DNA of 64,000 nucleotides from JANNVK01 sp031430435 (GTDB lineage Bacteria; Acidobacteriota; Blastocatellia; Pyrinomonadales; Pyrinomonadaceae), in the NCBI GenBank assembly GCA_031430435.1, contig JANPBM010000119.1:1-64000 (forward strand). The letters run 5' to 3'. The position numbers and the translations under genes were made by a program. Shown here one piece after another: positions 43,297 through 53,062 of this stretch. Each line of letters starts with the position of its first letter. Within the stretch, counting starts at the first letter, position 1. The notes below the pieces were generated by a model. It was not told the origin of the DNA. It saw only the letters and a program-made list of their open reading frames with translations, and did no database searches.

Positions 43297-44319
43297 TCAG
43301 ACACCGGCTTGCTCTACGTTTTCTTCTTTGGGAAACATCAACGATAACACTATTGAAGCAATTAACGCCAAAACTACTACACCAAGCGAAATATTCGTCA
43401 TTGCCTGATTAAATTCGCCGCCGGCAAATCTGTGTAAAAATTGCCCGAACGCCGAATCGCTTCCACTAACCATTATCAAACCTTCTGCCAATAAAGGCAA
43501 CAACATTTTTAGTCCGATAAAACTTAAGACAAATGCGAGTCCGTATTTCAGAAAATGAAATTTTTCCGCTAAATCCACCAATAAAAAGAAAAACGTGCGT
43601 AAGCCGAGTATTGCGAAAATATTCGACGTATAAACAATGAAGCGATCGGTCGTGATGCCGAAAATTGCCGGAATCGAATCAACCGCAAACACTAAATCCA
43701 CTACGTTTATTACTATCAGAACTAATAACAGCAAAGTTCCTTCTCTTTTGCCGTTATTTTTGACAAAAAACTTTTCGCCGTCGTAATGCTTTGAAATACG
43801 GATAAATTTTGTTGTCAAAGCAACAATTTTATTTTCTTCGGGATTAAAATCTTCATCATCGTCGAAAAACATTTTTATACCCGTATAAACCAAAAATGCT
43901 CCGAACACATACAACAACCAATGAAATTGTTCGACCAGTGCGGCTCCCGCGAAAATCATCACCATTCGCAGAACCAACGCCATAAAAATCCCCCAAAACA
44001 AAACGCGGTGCTGATATTTTTTCGGGACTTTAAAGAAATTGAAAATCAACAGAAAAACGAATAAGTTGTCAACCGAAAGCGAAAGTTCGATGATGTAACC
44101 TGTCAAAAATTCTTTGGCTTTGACAACTCCGAACTGTGTAAAAATAAACAAGTTAAATAAAAGCGCGAGTGAAATCCAAACAGCGCTCCACGACAAAGTT
44201 TGTTTGCGGGTCGGGGCATGCGAATTTCGGTTGGCGATGCCCAAATCAACCGCCAAAGCAATGGCGACCACCACAAAAAATACAACCCACGCCCACATCG
44301 GGTAAGAAACAGTTTCCAT
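43297..44319 (-). CDS. TerC family membrane protein
   Basis: A 340-residue inner-membrane protein with about 9 helices. TerC features include ELSLSVDNLFVFLLIF with acidic residues in the membrane (metal-binding Asp of the family), RVLFWGIFMALVLR and DLVFAVDSIPAIFGIT. Members (Alx, YkoY, YceF-type) export Mn2+ or load metal into exported proteins. No yybP-ykoY riboswitch is visible upstream. Confidence 0.88.
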   Translation of the reverse strand: METVSYPMWAWVVFFVVVAIALAVDLGIANRNSHAPTRKQTLSWSAVWISLALLFNLFIFTQFGVVKAKEFLTGYIIELSLSVDNLFVFLLIFNFFKVPKKYQHRVLFWGIFMALVLRMVMIFAGAALVEQFHWLLYVFGAFLVYTGIKMFFDDDEDFNPEENKIVALTTKFIRISKHYDGEKFFVKNNGKREGTLLLLVLIVINVVDLVFAVDSIPAIFGITTDRFIVYTSNIFAILGLRTFFFLLVDLAEKFHFLKYGLAFVLSFIGLKMLLPLLAEGLIMVSGSDSAFGQFLHRFAGGEFNQAMTNISLGVVVLALIASIVLSLMFPKEENVEQAGV

Positions 44320-44577
44320 ATTGAATTATTGAATTATTTACTATTCGGTTCATTTTTTGATTGAATCGGTCGGATAATTTATCCAGTTAAAAATGAATAA
44401 ACGAGCCAATGAATCAATCACCTAATCAGCTACGATAGTTACAAAAATTACGGCTTTCTGCAACTTTTCTTTCAACTTTGAGTTTCAACCTTTGAACTTT
44501 CAGCGTTTTAGGTGCTAAAATTGCGGTTTGCTCGTAATGGCAAGTAAGTTAAATTCAGTATTAAGGTAAATAATTAA

Positions 44578-46584
44578 ATGCTTAAGACGTTTAGTCGTTT
44601 GGAAAAAACGCGAAATTTCATTCTGTTGTTTTTCGCCGCGTTGATGGTTCTCAGTTTGGTTCTTTTTTACGCTCCGACTCGTAATCGAGATGTGAACGAA
44701 ACAAAAACCCGCAGCACGGAAACTGCCGCTCAAATCGGCAGTGAAACCGTCACGCTCGGTGATTTAGCGATTCAAAAAGAACGCCAAGAGCAGCAACAAC
44801 AAATGTACGGAATGAAAGGCGCCGTGCCGTCAAGCCGTGTGATCGAAGGTGCGGTTGCCCAAAAAATCATCAAACAAGAAGCCGCCAGATTAGGCTTTTC
44901 TGCTTCGGATGATGAAGTCAGAACCAAATTAGTCGAGCAAAACAAGAACGAAGACGGCACCCCGATTGACCAAAAGCGTTACGAACAATATGCGATGGAT
45001 TCCGCCGGAAGCGTTAAGAAATTTGAGGACGGAGTTCGGGACAACATTGCCTCGAACAAACTCGAAGCCTTTGTTACATCGGGCGTAACGGTGTCGGAAG
45101 ACGAAGTTTTGGGAGATTTCAAAAAGCGTCAAACCAAATTCGATTTGAATTATGTGAGCGTTAATCCGACCGAACTTGCTCCGACCATCAAGCCGACCGA
45201 GGCTGAACTTCAAACATATTTTGAAGCCAACAAAAAAACCTATTTTATCAGCACGCCGCAAAAGAAAATTCGTTATGTGTTTGTCAATCAAGCGAAAGTC
45301 GGCGAAAAACTTCCGATTACCGATGCTGAGATTAAAACCGAATACGATGCCTTGTCAATCGATAAAAAACAAGCCGGAGTTCAAGTTCAACAACTTGTTT
45401 TGCGTGTGCCGAAACCGGAAATGGACGCGCAGGTTTTAGCCAAAGCAACCGCTTTAGTTACGGAAATGCGCGGCACGGAAGGAAAAATCACCGAAGAAAA
45501 ATTCGCCGAAAAAGCCAAAGGTCAGTCGGAAGACGCGAAAACTGCCCAAATCGGCGGAAAAATCGCGGGTTTGGTCAAAGCCAATCCGAATAATCCGACC
45601 GATCCGTTACAAAAAACTTTAGCGTTGCAAGTCGGTGAAATTACCGAACCAATTAAATTCGGCTCTAATTATTATATTTTCCGACGCGGCGAACCTGTCG
45701 CCAAACCGATTGAAGACGCGAAAAAAGAAATCGAAGTAAGTTTGCGTAATCGCCGTTCATACACTGCCGCCGCCGATTTAGCTCAAAAAGTTGCCGCTAA
45801 ATTAAAAGAAGTCAAAGACGTGCAAAAGGTCGCGGACGAATTTGCAACCCAAGCGAATATGTCGGCAAAAGATATGGTGCGTGAAACGGGTTACGTCAAA
45901 AAAGACGACGATGTGCCGAATATCGGAGTTTCGCCGCAATTTGAAGCGGGCATCGAACCCTTGGCAAACGCGAATGATACGGGCGACAAAATTCCCGTGA
46001 AAGACGGTTTTGCGATTCCGCTTTTGGTTGACAAAAAAGAACCGCGCGATGCCGATTTCAGCGAAGTAAAAGATAAGATTGCAGAAACCGTCAAGGTTCA
46101 GCAAGCCGGAACAAAGGTTGAAGAAATTGCAAAAGCGATTGCCGCAGGCGCGACATCAGCCGCAACTTTGACATCAGCCGCCACCGCAAAAGGTTTGAAA
46201 GCCGAAGATTCTAAAGCATTTACGCTCGGAGCGCCTTTGGGCAAAAGCCAATCTGCGGGAACTTCACAAGAATTGGAAGACGCGATTTTTGCTTTGAAAG
46301 CGGGCGAAATCACCAAAACGCCGATAAAAGTCGGCGACGGTTATTATATTGTCGGCGTAGCCAAACGCGAAGACGCGAATATGCAGGATTTCACCAAACA
46401 ACGCGATCAAATGTTACAGTCTTCGCTGTTCCAAAAACGCGGACAAGTTTTTGAAGATTATTTGGCTGATGTTCGCAAAAAGATGGAAGCCGCAGGTCAA
46501 ATTAAAATCTATCAGGAAGTGATTGCTAAACTTGACGCGGTTGCTCCGGGAGACGAGATGCCGGGTGATCCGATTAAAAAGTAG
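44578..46584 (+). CDS. Membrane-anchored parvulin-type foldase (PpiD-like)
   Basis: A 668-residue protein anchored by one helix (about residues 12-33) with the rest periplasmic. A SurA/PpiD-like N-terminal chaperone region (IGSETVTLGDLAIQKERQEQ) is followed by a parvulin-like region (VQQLVLRVP...QIGGKIAGLVK...LQVGEITEPIKFGSNYYIFR) and a second, less complete one (ALKAGEITKTPIKVGDGYYI). Roles expected: periplasmic folding of secreted proteins at the translocon. The catalytic activity of each domain is uncertain. Confidence 0.85.
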   Translation: MLKTFSRLEKTRNFILLFFAALMVLSLVLFYAPTRNRDVNETKTRSTETAAQIGSETVTLGDLAIQKERQEQQQQMYGMKGAVPSSRVIEGAVAQKIIKQEAARLGFSASDDEVRTKLVEQNKNEDGTPIDQKRYEQYAMDSAGSVKKFEDGVRDNIASNKLEAFVTSGVTVSEDEVLGDFKKRQTKFDLNYVSVNPTELAPTIKPTEAELQTYFEANKKTYFISTPQKKIRYVFVNQAKVGEKLPITDAEIKTEYDALSIDKKQAGVQVQQLVLRVPKPEMDAQVLAKATALVTEMRGTEGKITEEKFAEKAKGQSEDAKTAQIGGKIAGLVKANPNNPTDPLQKTLALQVGEITEPIKFGSNYYIFRRGEPVAKPIEDAKKEIEVSLRNRRSYTAAADLAQKVAAKLKEVKDVQKVADEFATQANMSAKDMVRETGYVKKDDDVPNIGVSPQFEAGIEPLANANDTGDKIPVKDGFAIPLLVDKKEPRDADFSEVKDKIAETVKVQQAGTKVEEIAKAIAAGATSAATLTSAATAKGLKAEDSKAFTLGAPLGKSQSAGTSQELEDAIFALKAGEITKTPIKVGDGYYIVGVAKREDANMQDFTKQRDQMLQSSLFQKRGQVFEDYLADVRKKMEAAGQIKIYQEVIAKLDAVAPGDEMPGDPIKK

Positions 46585-46625
46585 CAATCGGCGATTAAGA
46601 ATACTTTGATATTCGAGAAAAGGTT

Positions 46626-46668
46626 AAAAAAAAAGAAGTTGTTGCGTTTGCAACAGCTTCTTTTTTTA
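46626..46668. terminator. Bidirectional terminator between convergent genes
   Basis: GAAGTTGTTGC (46635-46645) pairs with GCAACAGCTTC (one wobble) around a 4-nt loop, with an A run before and a T run after, so it can stop both the foldase gene and the protease gene. Confidence 0.85.
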
Positions 46669-46676
46669 CTGCCAAT

Positions 46677-48629
46677 TTACTTTGCCTGTGCCGGAATATC
46701 GCCGGCGGTGCCGAATTGGATGGCGACAAATCCGCCGTTTCCGCTGTTCAAGCGATACCAAGTTCCGTTTCGATAAACGCAAACATCGGTTTTCCCGTCG
46801 CCGTCATAATCCGCAGGCGCAGGAACATCACTCGCCAATCCAAAGTAAAATACGCTGAAATTATTGGTCGAAGCCGAAAAAATGTACCAAACGCCGTTTC
46901 GATAAACAGTTAAATCGTTTTTGCCGTCACCGTCGAAATCTCCGGCTACGGGTTTGTCGCCGTTTTGCCCGAACTGAGCGGCATAAAATGAACCGTTAGC
47001 ACTGTTTAAGCGATACCAAACGCCGGTTGACGGTCGGAAAAGATTGATGTCGTCTTTGCCGTCGCCGTCATAGTCGGCAGGCACGGGAACATCGCCGGTT
47101 GAACCGAACGCCGTAACGGAATATGCTCCGTTACCGCTGTTCAACCGATACCAGTTGCCTTCACTTCCGCGAAAAACGTTCAAATCAGCTTTGCCGTCGC
47201 CGTCGAAATCTGCGGGAGCAGGAATGTCGGTCGCGGTGCCGAACGCTGCGCCGTAAAAAGTGTTGGTCGAACTTTTCAGCACATACCAAATTCCGTTTCG
47301 ATAAACGGTCGCATCCGTTTTGCCGTCGCCGTCGAAATCCGCATCGACGACTTTATCGCCGTTTTGTCCGAATTGAAAAATTGAATACGAATTATTTCCG
47401 CTGTTTGAAACATACCAAACGCCGTTCGACGGTCGAAACAACGCAATGTCGGATTTTTTATCGCCATCGAAATCATACTTGATCGGAGCAACAAGTTGAT
47501 TGCTCAGACAACTGTTGTTGGCGGCTGTATAACCGCTGATTTCACCGCGTGAAGCATTGCAAAAAGTAAACGGCGTAATGTTGCTTAAAATTGCATTCAT
47601 CGTTGTATCGGCGCAACCTTGATTGCCTTCGACGTGGTTTGCGCCGAGATTATGCCCGATTTCGTGTGCCGTCAAAATGAATTTGGTCGGTACTAAATCG
47701 AGATAACCCGTTAAGCCGTAAGCATCTTGCGGCGTTCGGCAAATCGCTTGAAAATAAGCGATGCCTTGCGCCGAAGCATTTGATTTTGCCGTCCAGATAT
47801 GCGCGGTGTCGCGCGGAACACTCGACACCGGATAATTTGCGTTCCAATGCGCTTGAAAACCTGTCAAAACACCGCTTGCATTTGTATTCGGATACGGATC
47901 GACGGTTGTCCAAGTATGCTGAAATGTAACCGCCAACGTGATGCCGAGTTCTTGCTCGTAAACGCCTTCAACCATATTCAGCGTGGCGAGAATGTCATTA
48001 TTTGTTGCCGTTGAAGAACCTCCGAACGCCGTTACATATTGAAAATCGGCTTCCGTCGCAACTTCTAAAACCTTGTATGTAATCACATTGTTTGATGCCG
48101 TATTTTTTGCGACCACGCCTTTTCCGGTCTCTATTTTTTCGCCGACCGAACACGACATTTCTTCGCCTTTTATCAAATCTTCGCCGCGATAAACGACAAA
48201 ATCGGATTTACTTGCGGATTTTGAATACTTACCGGCAGGTTCGACGTAGAATTTTTCATCGCCGACAAAAATAAAACCTTCGACTTTATCTTCGCCGATT
48301 GAAAGTCTGACGGCTGAGTTTTCAACGCCTTTGACCGTTCCTTTATATGTGGAAATATACCCTTTTTCAAGCGTCCGATGACCGTTCGCGTTCGTTTCTT
48401 CGGCTCTATAATTTGCCGAACGCAAATCTCGCGGTGTCAGATTCAGTTCAAAATTCGCAATCGAAAGTTTACCGTTTTGACTGACTTTGGCAGACGAGGC
48501 TTTCGTATCGATTTTTACTAAATTATAGTTTGTAAAAGATTTAGACAGATCAGCCTGAGCCGATTGAGCTGAAATAAGAGTCGTACTTCCCAATAAAATA
48601 ACGAACAAAGAAAACAAATTTCTTAACAT
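46677..48629 (-). CDS. Secreted reprolysin-like metalloprotease with VCBS-like repeats
   Basis: A 650-residue protein with a signal peptide (about 1-22). A 165-residue prodomain precedes an M12-type catalytic domain (VEGVYEQELGITLAVTFQ) with the zinc site HEIGHNLGANH near residue 318 in full HExxHxxGxxH form. The C-terminal 265 residues are seven repeats like DFDGDGKTDATVYRNGIWY, calcium-binding VCBS/FG-GAP-type units, matching the tail of the protein at 1-2640. It probably degrades extracellular protein; the tail may act in surface retention or secretion. Confidence 0.9.
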   Translation of the reverse strand: MLRNLFSLFVILLGSTTLISAQSAQADLSKSFTNYNLVKIDTKASSAKVSQNGKLSIANFELNLTPRDLRSANYRAEETNANGHRTLEKGYISTYKGTVKGVENSAVRLSIGEDKVEGFIFVGDEKFYVEPAGKYSKSASKSDFVVYRGEDLIKGEEMSCSVGEKIETGKGVVAKNTASNNVITYKVLEVATEADFQYVTAFGGSSTATNNDILATLNMVEGVYEQELGITLAVTFQHTWTTVDPYPNTNASGVLTGFQAHWNANYPVSSVPRDTAHIWTAKSNASAQGIAYFQAICRTPQDAYGLTGYLDLVPTKFILTAHEIGHNLGANHVEGNQGCADTTMNAILSNITPFTFCNASRGEISGYTAANNSCLSNQLVAPIKYDFDGDKKSDIALFRPSNGVWYVSNSGNNSYSIFQFGQNGDKVVDADFDGDGKTDATVYRNGIWYVLKSSTNTFYGAAFGTATDIPAPADFDGDGKADLNVFRGSEGNWYRLNSGNGAYSVTAFGSTGDVPVPADYDGDGKDDINLFRPSTGVWYRLNSANGSFYAAQFGQNGDKPVAGDFDGDGKNDLTVYRNGVWYIFSASTNNFSVFYFGLASDVPAPADYDGDGKTDVCVYRNGTWYRLNSGNGGFVAIQFGTAGDIPAQAK

Positions 48630-48765
48630 AATTACTCCAAAATTTTGAAAATGCTCGGCAGGTAGAAAACAACGTTTAACATCGTTTAATTCTTATACAT
48701 TACTAACTGATTGCGAATTCCACAAAAACATTCAATAATTCATAAAAGAACGATAAAAAGTTAAG

Positions 48766-49236
48766 ATGCAAGTAATGTTGAAAGATTTGGTCGGGAAAAT
48801 TTGGCGAAAATTACCTGCCGCAGCGCGTTTGAAAATAATTCGGGTATCGCAAACAAAATTCACTGTTTCGGTCGGTGTGGTAATTTTTGACGACCGCGAA
48901 CGTATTTTATTGTTGGATCACGTTTTGCGTCCGAAATCGGGTTGGGGAATTCCGGGCGGTTTTATCAATGCAAACGAACAACCCGAACAAGCCGCGCATC
49001 GGGAAATCCGCGAAGAAACCGGACTTGAACTTAAAAACGTAAAACTTTGGCGAATCGAGACAAAAAAACTTCACGTTGAAATGATTTTTTTCGCCGAAGG
49101 TTACGGAAAAGCCGAGGTAAAAAGCCGGGAAATTAAAGAAGCGAAGTGGTTTGAAAGCAACGATTTACCGAAAGACTTACCATTTATTCAAAAACACATT
49201 ATCAGCGAAGTGTTGAAATTTACGGGACGCGGATAA
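48766..49236 (+). CDS. Nudix hydrolase
   Basis: A 156-residue enzyme. The full Nudix box GX5EX7REUXEEXGU is at about residues 65-87 (GFINANEQPEQAAHREIREE plus TGLEL), within a strand-rich alpha/beta/alpha fold (VGVVIFDDRERILLLDHV). It should hydrolyse a nucleoside diphosphate derivative; the substrate is unknown. A 24-residue basic helical N-terminus (LVGKIWRKLPAAARLKII) is extra. Stands alone. Confidence 0.9.
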   Translation: MQVMLKDLVGKIWRKLPAAARLKIIRVSQTKFTVSVGVVIFDDRERILLLDHVLRPKSGWGIPGGFINANEQPEQAAHREIREETGLELKNVKLWRIETKKLHVEMIFFAEGYGKAEVKSREIKEAKWFESNDLPKDLPFIQKHIISEVLKFTGRG

Positions 49237-49411
49237 GAGGAAAAAGTAAAAGGTAAAAGGGCAGGCTCGGTTATTTGTATCTTAGATTCTTTTGCAAATT
49301 TTGCATTAAGTAGTTACGATACTAGCAAGCGGATCAATTTTACTTTTTCGATTGTAAACTGTTGAAAAATGATGTTTTAATCCGGAATATGAAATTTTAA
49401 ATTTAAAATTA

Positions 49412-49738
49412 ATGCCAATTTACGAATACAAATGTTTGGATTGCGATTCGCAATTTGAGAAGATGCAAAAGGTTTCCGATTCGCCGTTGACGGTTTGCGA
49501 AAAATGCAACGGAAAGTTAGAAAAGCAATGGTCGTTGTCGGGTTTTCAGTTCAAAGGCGAAGGCTGGTACGTTTCAGAATACGGCAAAAATAAACCGCCG
49601 ATCGAACCAAAATCAACCAAAGCCGAATCAACCAAGACTGAAACCGGCGAAAAAACTTCGACAACCGAATCAACAACTAAAACCGAAACCGGCGCATCAA
49701 AAGAAACAGCGGTTTCAACAACTCCGAAAACCGAGTAG
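49412..49738 (+). CDS. FmdB-family zinc-ribbon protein
   Basis: A 108-residue protein. The first 45 residues are the FmdB-type zinc ribbon (MPIYEYKCLDCDSQFE...CEKCNGKLEKQW). The rest is a repeated Thr/Glu/Ser/Lys-rich disordered tail (STKAESTKTETGEKTSTTES). FmdB domains appear in regulatory proteins; the role here is unknown. A TATAAT-free AT-rich upstream region gives no clear promoter. Confidence 0.8.
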   Translation: MPIYEYKCLDCDSQFEKMQKVSDSPLTVCEKCNGKLEKQWSLSGFQFKGEGWYVSEYGKNKPPIEPKSTKAESTKTETGEKTSTTESTTKTETGASKETAVSTTPKTE

Positions 49739-49793
49739 TCGGGCAATAAAAGTACTTGCCTTTTTACTTTTTACTTTATTTTGAGGTGATGCG

Positions 49794-50684
49794 ATGAAAA
49801 AGATTTTTATTTCGATTTTGATGCTCGCGAACGTGATTTGCGTAACTGCCCAATCACGGCGAAATGTGAAAGTTTCAGATGACGCAGGTTCGATCATGAG
49901 CGTTTCGATTGCACGGACAGACGGCAAAGAAGATCGCGTAAAGCCTGAAAATCTTTATCTTTACGAGAATTCTGTTGAGCAGAAAATAAAAAATTTAGTC
50001 TTTGACCCGTCGCCGTCGAAAATAGTTTTATTAGTGGATAATTCGCAAACTCTGCGAACCGATGTCGAAAAACTGCAAGCTGCCGTAAAAGAATTTTCTT
50101 ACGAGATTTTCGACGGCGATCAGCTTTTTGTTATCGCGTATGACGAAAAAGCCGAAATTATTCAAGAATGGACAGACGACACAAAAAAACTCGAAACCTC
50201 GCTCAATTTATTCCGCAAAAAAGATAATCCGTTTTTGTTTGATGCGTTGCGTGTGACGACCGACGAAATTTTGCGTCCGTTGATGCCGGGAACCAGAAAA
50301 ACCGCGATTGTCTTGATTTCAGACGGTTTAGATCGCGGAAGCAAAAATGAATTCGACAAAGTTTTGGGCGAATTACAGAAAGAAAATATCGTTGTGTACG
50401 CATTGCAATTGCCTGACCGCACGAACGGAGCATTTCGGCGAAATGTGCCGAAAGCACCGAAAGTTATCCAAGATTTGACCGAAGGAACAGGCGGGAAAAT
50501 ATTCGATTTTGAAGAACCGCAAGTCGCCGCCAAAGCAATCTGCGATGAACTTCGCAAAAATCGTTATCTGCTTTCGTATTTTCCGACCAACACTTCATCG
50601 TTTGACGCAAAACGATTATTTTTAGTCGCCGATGAAGGAATTTCGGCGAGAACAAAAAACGCTCAACCGCCGAATGTGAAATAA
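49794..50684 (+). CDS. Secreted VWA-domain protein
   Basis: A 296-residue protein with a signal peptide ending near VTAQ. A beta-rich N-terminal segment (VKPENLYLYENSVEQKI) precedes a von Willebrand A domain from about residue 75: IVLLVDNSQTLRTDVEK is the DxSxT MIDAS motif and TAIVLISDGLDRGS the later acidic strand. It is likely a periplasmic or extracellular metal-dependent adhesion or assembly protein. The ribosome site GAGGTGATGCG directly precedes the ATG. Confidence 0.82.
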   Translation: MKKIFISILMLANVICVTAQSRRNVKVSDDAGSIMSVSIARTDGKEDRVKPENLYLYENSVEQKIKNLVFDPSPSKIVLLVDNSQTLRTDVEKLQAAVKEFSYEIFDGDQLFVIAYDEKAEIIQEWTDDTKKLETSLNLFRKKDNPFLFDALRVTTDEILRPLMPGTRKTAIVLISDGLDRGSKNEFDKVLGELQKENIVVYALQLPDRTNGAFRRNVPKAPKVIQDLTEGTGGKIFDFEEPQVAAKAICDELRKNRYLLSYFPTNTSSFDAKRLFLVADEGISARTKNAQPPNVK

Positions 50685-50703
50685 ATTCAACCGTAAATCA
50701 TAC

Positions 50704-50747
50704 AAAAAGAGTTGAGCAATTTTGTTATTTTGCTCAACTCTTTTTTT
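50704..50747. terminator. Bidirectional terminator between VWA and btuB
   Basis: AAAAAGAGTTGAGCAA and TTGCTCAACTCTTTTTTT form a 14-16-bp stem with A and T runs on either side, serving the VWA gene (plus) and btuB (minus). Confidence 0.88.
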
Positions 50748-50765
50748 AGTTTTTACGTTTATCGA

Positions 50766-52877
50766 TTAAAAACTTAAACCTAAACCGACACGCCCGAAAC
50801 GTCCCGCAGTTTGAAAGCCATTCTCGAAATATGCGTAATCAAATAAATTTTCAAGCGTTCCGTAAAGCCGAAATTTCAACTTGCTTTTATTAATTGCAAA
50901 CTCGTAACTTGCCGTTAAATCAGCTTTTCGATTGCCGTTGAAACTATAAACATAGCTTGAAAAAGTTGTGTTGCTGAAAATTGGTGCGAGGTATTTTGAC
51001 GATGCGACAAAATCGAAATTAACGAAGAAGTTTTTACCGATATATTGCGTGGCAACTATTGAAAATTGCTTCTTCGGAATACCCAAAGTTTCGATAATTC
51101 GGCTTCCTCCGACCTGAGGTTGACGTTGGTCGCTGTTCGTGTAAGTATATGATGTAAATACACTTGTAGCTTCAAACGGTCTAATTTCCGCCGAGAACTC
51201 CAAACCGCGAGCAAGTCCGCCTTTGCTGTTTCTGTAACCGCCGAAAGGTCGCGTTGTTGTTCCGATTGTGCGAGCAGGCGAACCGAAATCAATCGTGTTT
51301 TGCAGGCGTGTGTAAAAATATGTTGCCGATAATTTTACTCGATTTTTAGCCAAATTTTGTTCGATTCCCGCATCGAAAGCAAGCGAACGTTCGGGCGTTA
51401 ATTCCGGATCGCCGAGTGCCGTAAAACTCGAACTGAAACTGCTGTAAAATGTTCCGAATCGTTCATACAAACTCGGAACTCGATAGCCGTTGCCGACATG
51501 TCCGCGAAATTTCGTGCCTGTTTTTTCGACAAAATACGCGACCGAACCATCGAAAGTATAAGCATTCGGCGGCGAAACCAATGTGAAATTTGCGTAAAGC
51601 GGATTATTTCCCGTAAAAGTCGGGCGATTCAGTTTGAAAAATTGTCCGCGTACGCCAAGCGAAAATTGCAGTTTTCTATTCAAAAAATTCAACTGATCTT
51701 GAGCGTAAAACGTGTTGCTTGTTTGCTTAACCGTAGTTTCAAAATTGCTTGCAACACTTGTTGCAAAACCCCGATTACCGTATTTTTCAAGCTCATATTC
51801 GTAACCGACCGTGAGCAAATTCCAATCGTTTACCGTCCAATTTACACGAGTGTTGAGCGTGTGAATCTGTCCGTCGAAAAATGATGTTGACGGTGATTGA
51901 AAGCCAACGCCTAACACGCCGTTTGAATTTCTGCGACGAGTTTTTAAACCTTGATAAGTCGCGTTAAAAACAAATTTGTCGTTAAAAATCTGCGTAAAAT
52001 GGAGTTGTCCGTTAAAGGCGTTCGATTTTTGCAACGCGTCGGGATCGTTTGCGTCAACCGCGAAATTCACACCGCGATTTGCGTTGATGATTGTTGAATT
52101 CGATGCAGGCAAAATCCCGAAAGTATCGGGACTTGAATTGAGTTTAACAAACGCATCAGACACATAAATTCTGCCCGAAAGAAAAGTTTTGTAGCTCGGT
52201 TTGTAATCAATTCTGCCGTTAAAATTGGTGTTTGCGGAATCGTCGTCTTTATCGATTCCCTGCGTAAATCTCGTACGGGCAACGCCGAGCGAATACGAAA
52301 ATTTATCAAAACCGTCGCTGATATTTCCGCGAAATCTGGTAAATCCTAAGCCGCCGAAATTGCCGTTAATTCCGCCGTGAAAGCCTTTTTTCGGCTCTTG
52401 TGTTTGAATATCGATTGCTCCGCCGACCGCATTTGTGCCGTAAAGCGAACTGCCCGAACCACGCAAAACTTCAATGCGAAATGCGTTTGTATTGGTAAAA
52501 TCGCTCAAGAAACTCGACGCATCGCCCGTGATTGCGGAAGCGTCGCGGAAACGAATTCCGTCAAGCAAAACCGCCGTATCTTGATTACGCAAACCGCGAG
52601 TTTTAATCGTTGTCAGCCGACCGAAGCCGCCTGTTTGCTGAACGCGGAAACCCGGAATTGTTCGCAAAGTGTCAGTCAAAGAAAACTCGCTGCGTTCTCT
52701 AAGTTGTTTAGAATCAATAACATCAACCGTTTTTGAAACATCTTCGAGCGGTTGGTTTGTGCCGGCGGAAACTGTCACGGTTTCTTTGATTGTCGGTGTC
52801 GGCGTTGGCGTTGCAGATTGTGCAAAAATACTGATTGTCAAAAAACTAAATAAAAATAAAATACTAAAAAATCTCAT
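50766..52877 (-). CDS. btuB: TonB-dependent outer-membrane receptor, BtuB-like
   Basis: A 703-residue outer-membrane beta-barrel with a signal peptide and a Pro/Thr spacer (SATPTPTPTIKETVTVSAG). The plug domain has LTDTLRTIPGFRVQQTGG and VEVLRGSGSSLYGTNAVGGA equivalents (residues about 60-150), and the C-terminus ends FGRVGLGLSF with the terminal aromatic residue of outer-membrane proteins. A cobalamin riboswitch directly upstream and the adjacent btuCDF genes point to cobalamin or cobinamide as substrate. The name btuB rests on context plus family. Confidence 0.88.
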   Translation of the reverse strand: MRFFSILFLFSFLTISIFAQSATPTPTPTIKETVTVSAGTNQPLEDVSKTVDVIDSKQLRERSEFSLTDTLRTIPGFRVQQTGGFGRLTTIKTRGLRNQDTAVLLDGIRFRDASAITGDASSFLSDFTNTNAFRIEVLRGSGSSLYGTNAVGGAIDIQTQEPKKGFHGGINGNFGGLGFTRFRGNISDGFDKFSYSLGVARTRFTQGIDKDDDSANTNFNGRIDYKPSYKTFLSGRIYVSDAFVKLNSSPDTFGILPASNSTIINANRGVNFAVDANDPDALQKSNAFNGQLHFTQIFNDKFVFNATYQGLKTRRRNSNGVLGVGFQSPSTSFFDGQIHTLNTRVNWTVNDWNLLTVGYEYELEKYGNRGFATSVASNFETTVKQTSNTFYAQDQLNFLNRKLQFSLGVRGQFFKLNRPTFTGNNPLYANFTLVSPPNAYTFDGSVAYFVEKTGTKFRGHVGNGYRVPSLYERFGTFYSSFSSSFTALGDPELTPERSLAFDAGIEQNLAKNRVKLSATYFYTRLQNTIDFGSPARTIGTTTRPFGGYRNSKGGLARGLEFSAEIRPFEATSVFTSYTYTNSDQRQPQVGGSRIIETLGIPKKQFSIVATQYIGKNFFVNFDFVASSKYLAPIFSNTTFSSYVYSFNGNRKADLTASYEFAINKSKLKFRLYGTLENLFDYAYFENGFQTAGRFGRVGLGLSF

Positions 52878-52924
52878 AAATCTCCTTAACTCTCGCCCTT
52901 CGCGAAGTTAGTTGTTTAGGAAAA

Positions 52925-53062
52925 TTGAAGCGGTTCCGGACTTATTCAGTAAAAAAAAATAATAACGAAAAGCGAATAATTTTTCACTTTTCACTTCTAG
53001 TTTTTCACTAAATTCACCGTTGCGAGGGCAGTCGCCGAATTTCACGGCGTTCCCGTGGTTCA
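52925..53062 (-). promoter_or_regulatory. Cobalamin riboswitch upstream of btuB
   Basis: On the minus strand the segment beginning at the btuD stop codon reads AACCACGGGAACGCC, GTGAAATTCGGCGAC and TGCCCTCGCAACGGTGA, which matches the conserved GGGAA, GGTGAAANTCC-like and CTGCCCCCGCAACTGTAA core of B12 riboswitches. After about 70 nt follows AAGTCCGGAACCGCTTC (52927-52943), a divergent B12 box. The spacer is A/T-rich and short of the usual P8-P10 extensions. Confidence 0.75.

Noticed and set aside
44458..44512. Third 21-bp array (three units of CAACTTT-type repeats)
   Set aside because: Only about three loosely similar units, too short to separate from chance.
44320..44577. yybP-ykoY (manganese) riboswitch ahead of the TerC gene
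   Set aside because: The conserved motif is not visible in this AT-rich region.
50766..52877. Iron-siderophore receptor
   Set aside because: Context with a cobalamin riboswitch and btuCDF favours B12; the FecCD/FecE family names alone do not indicate iron.
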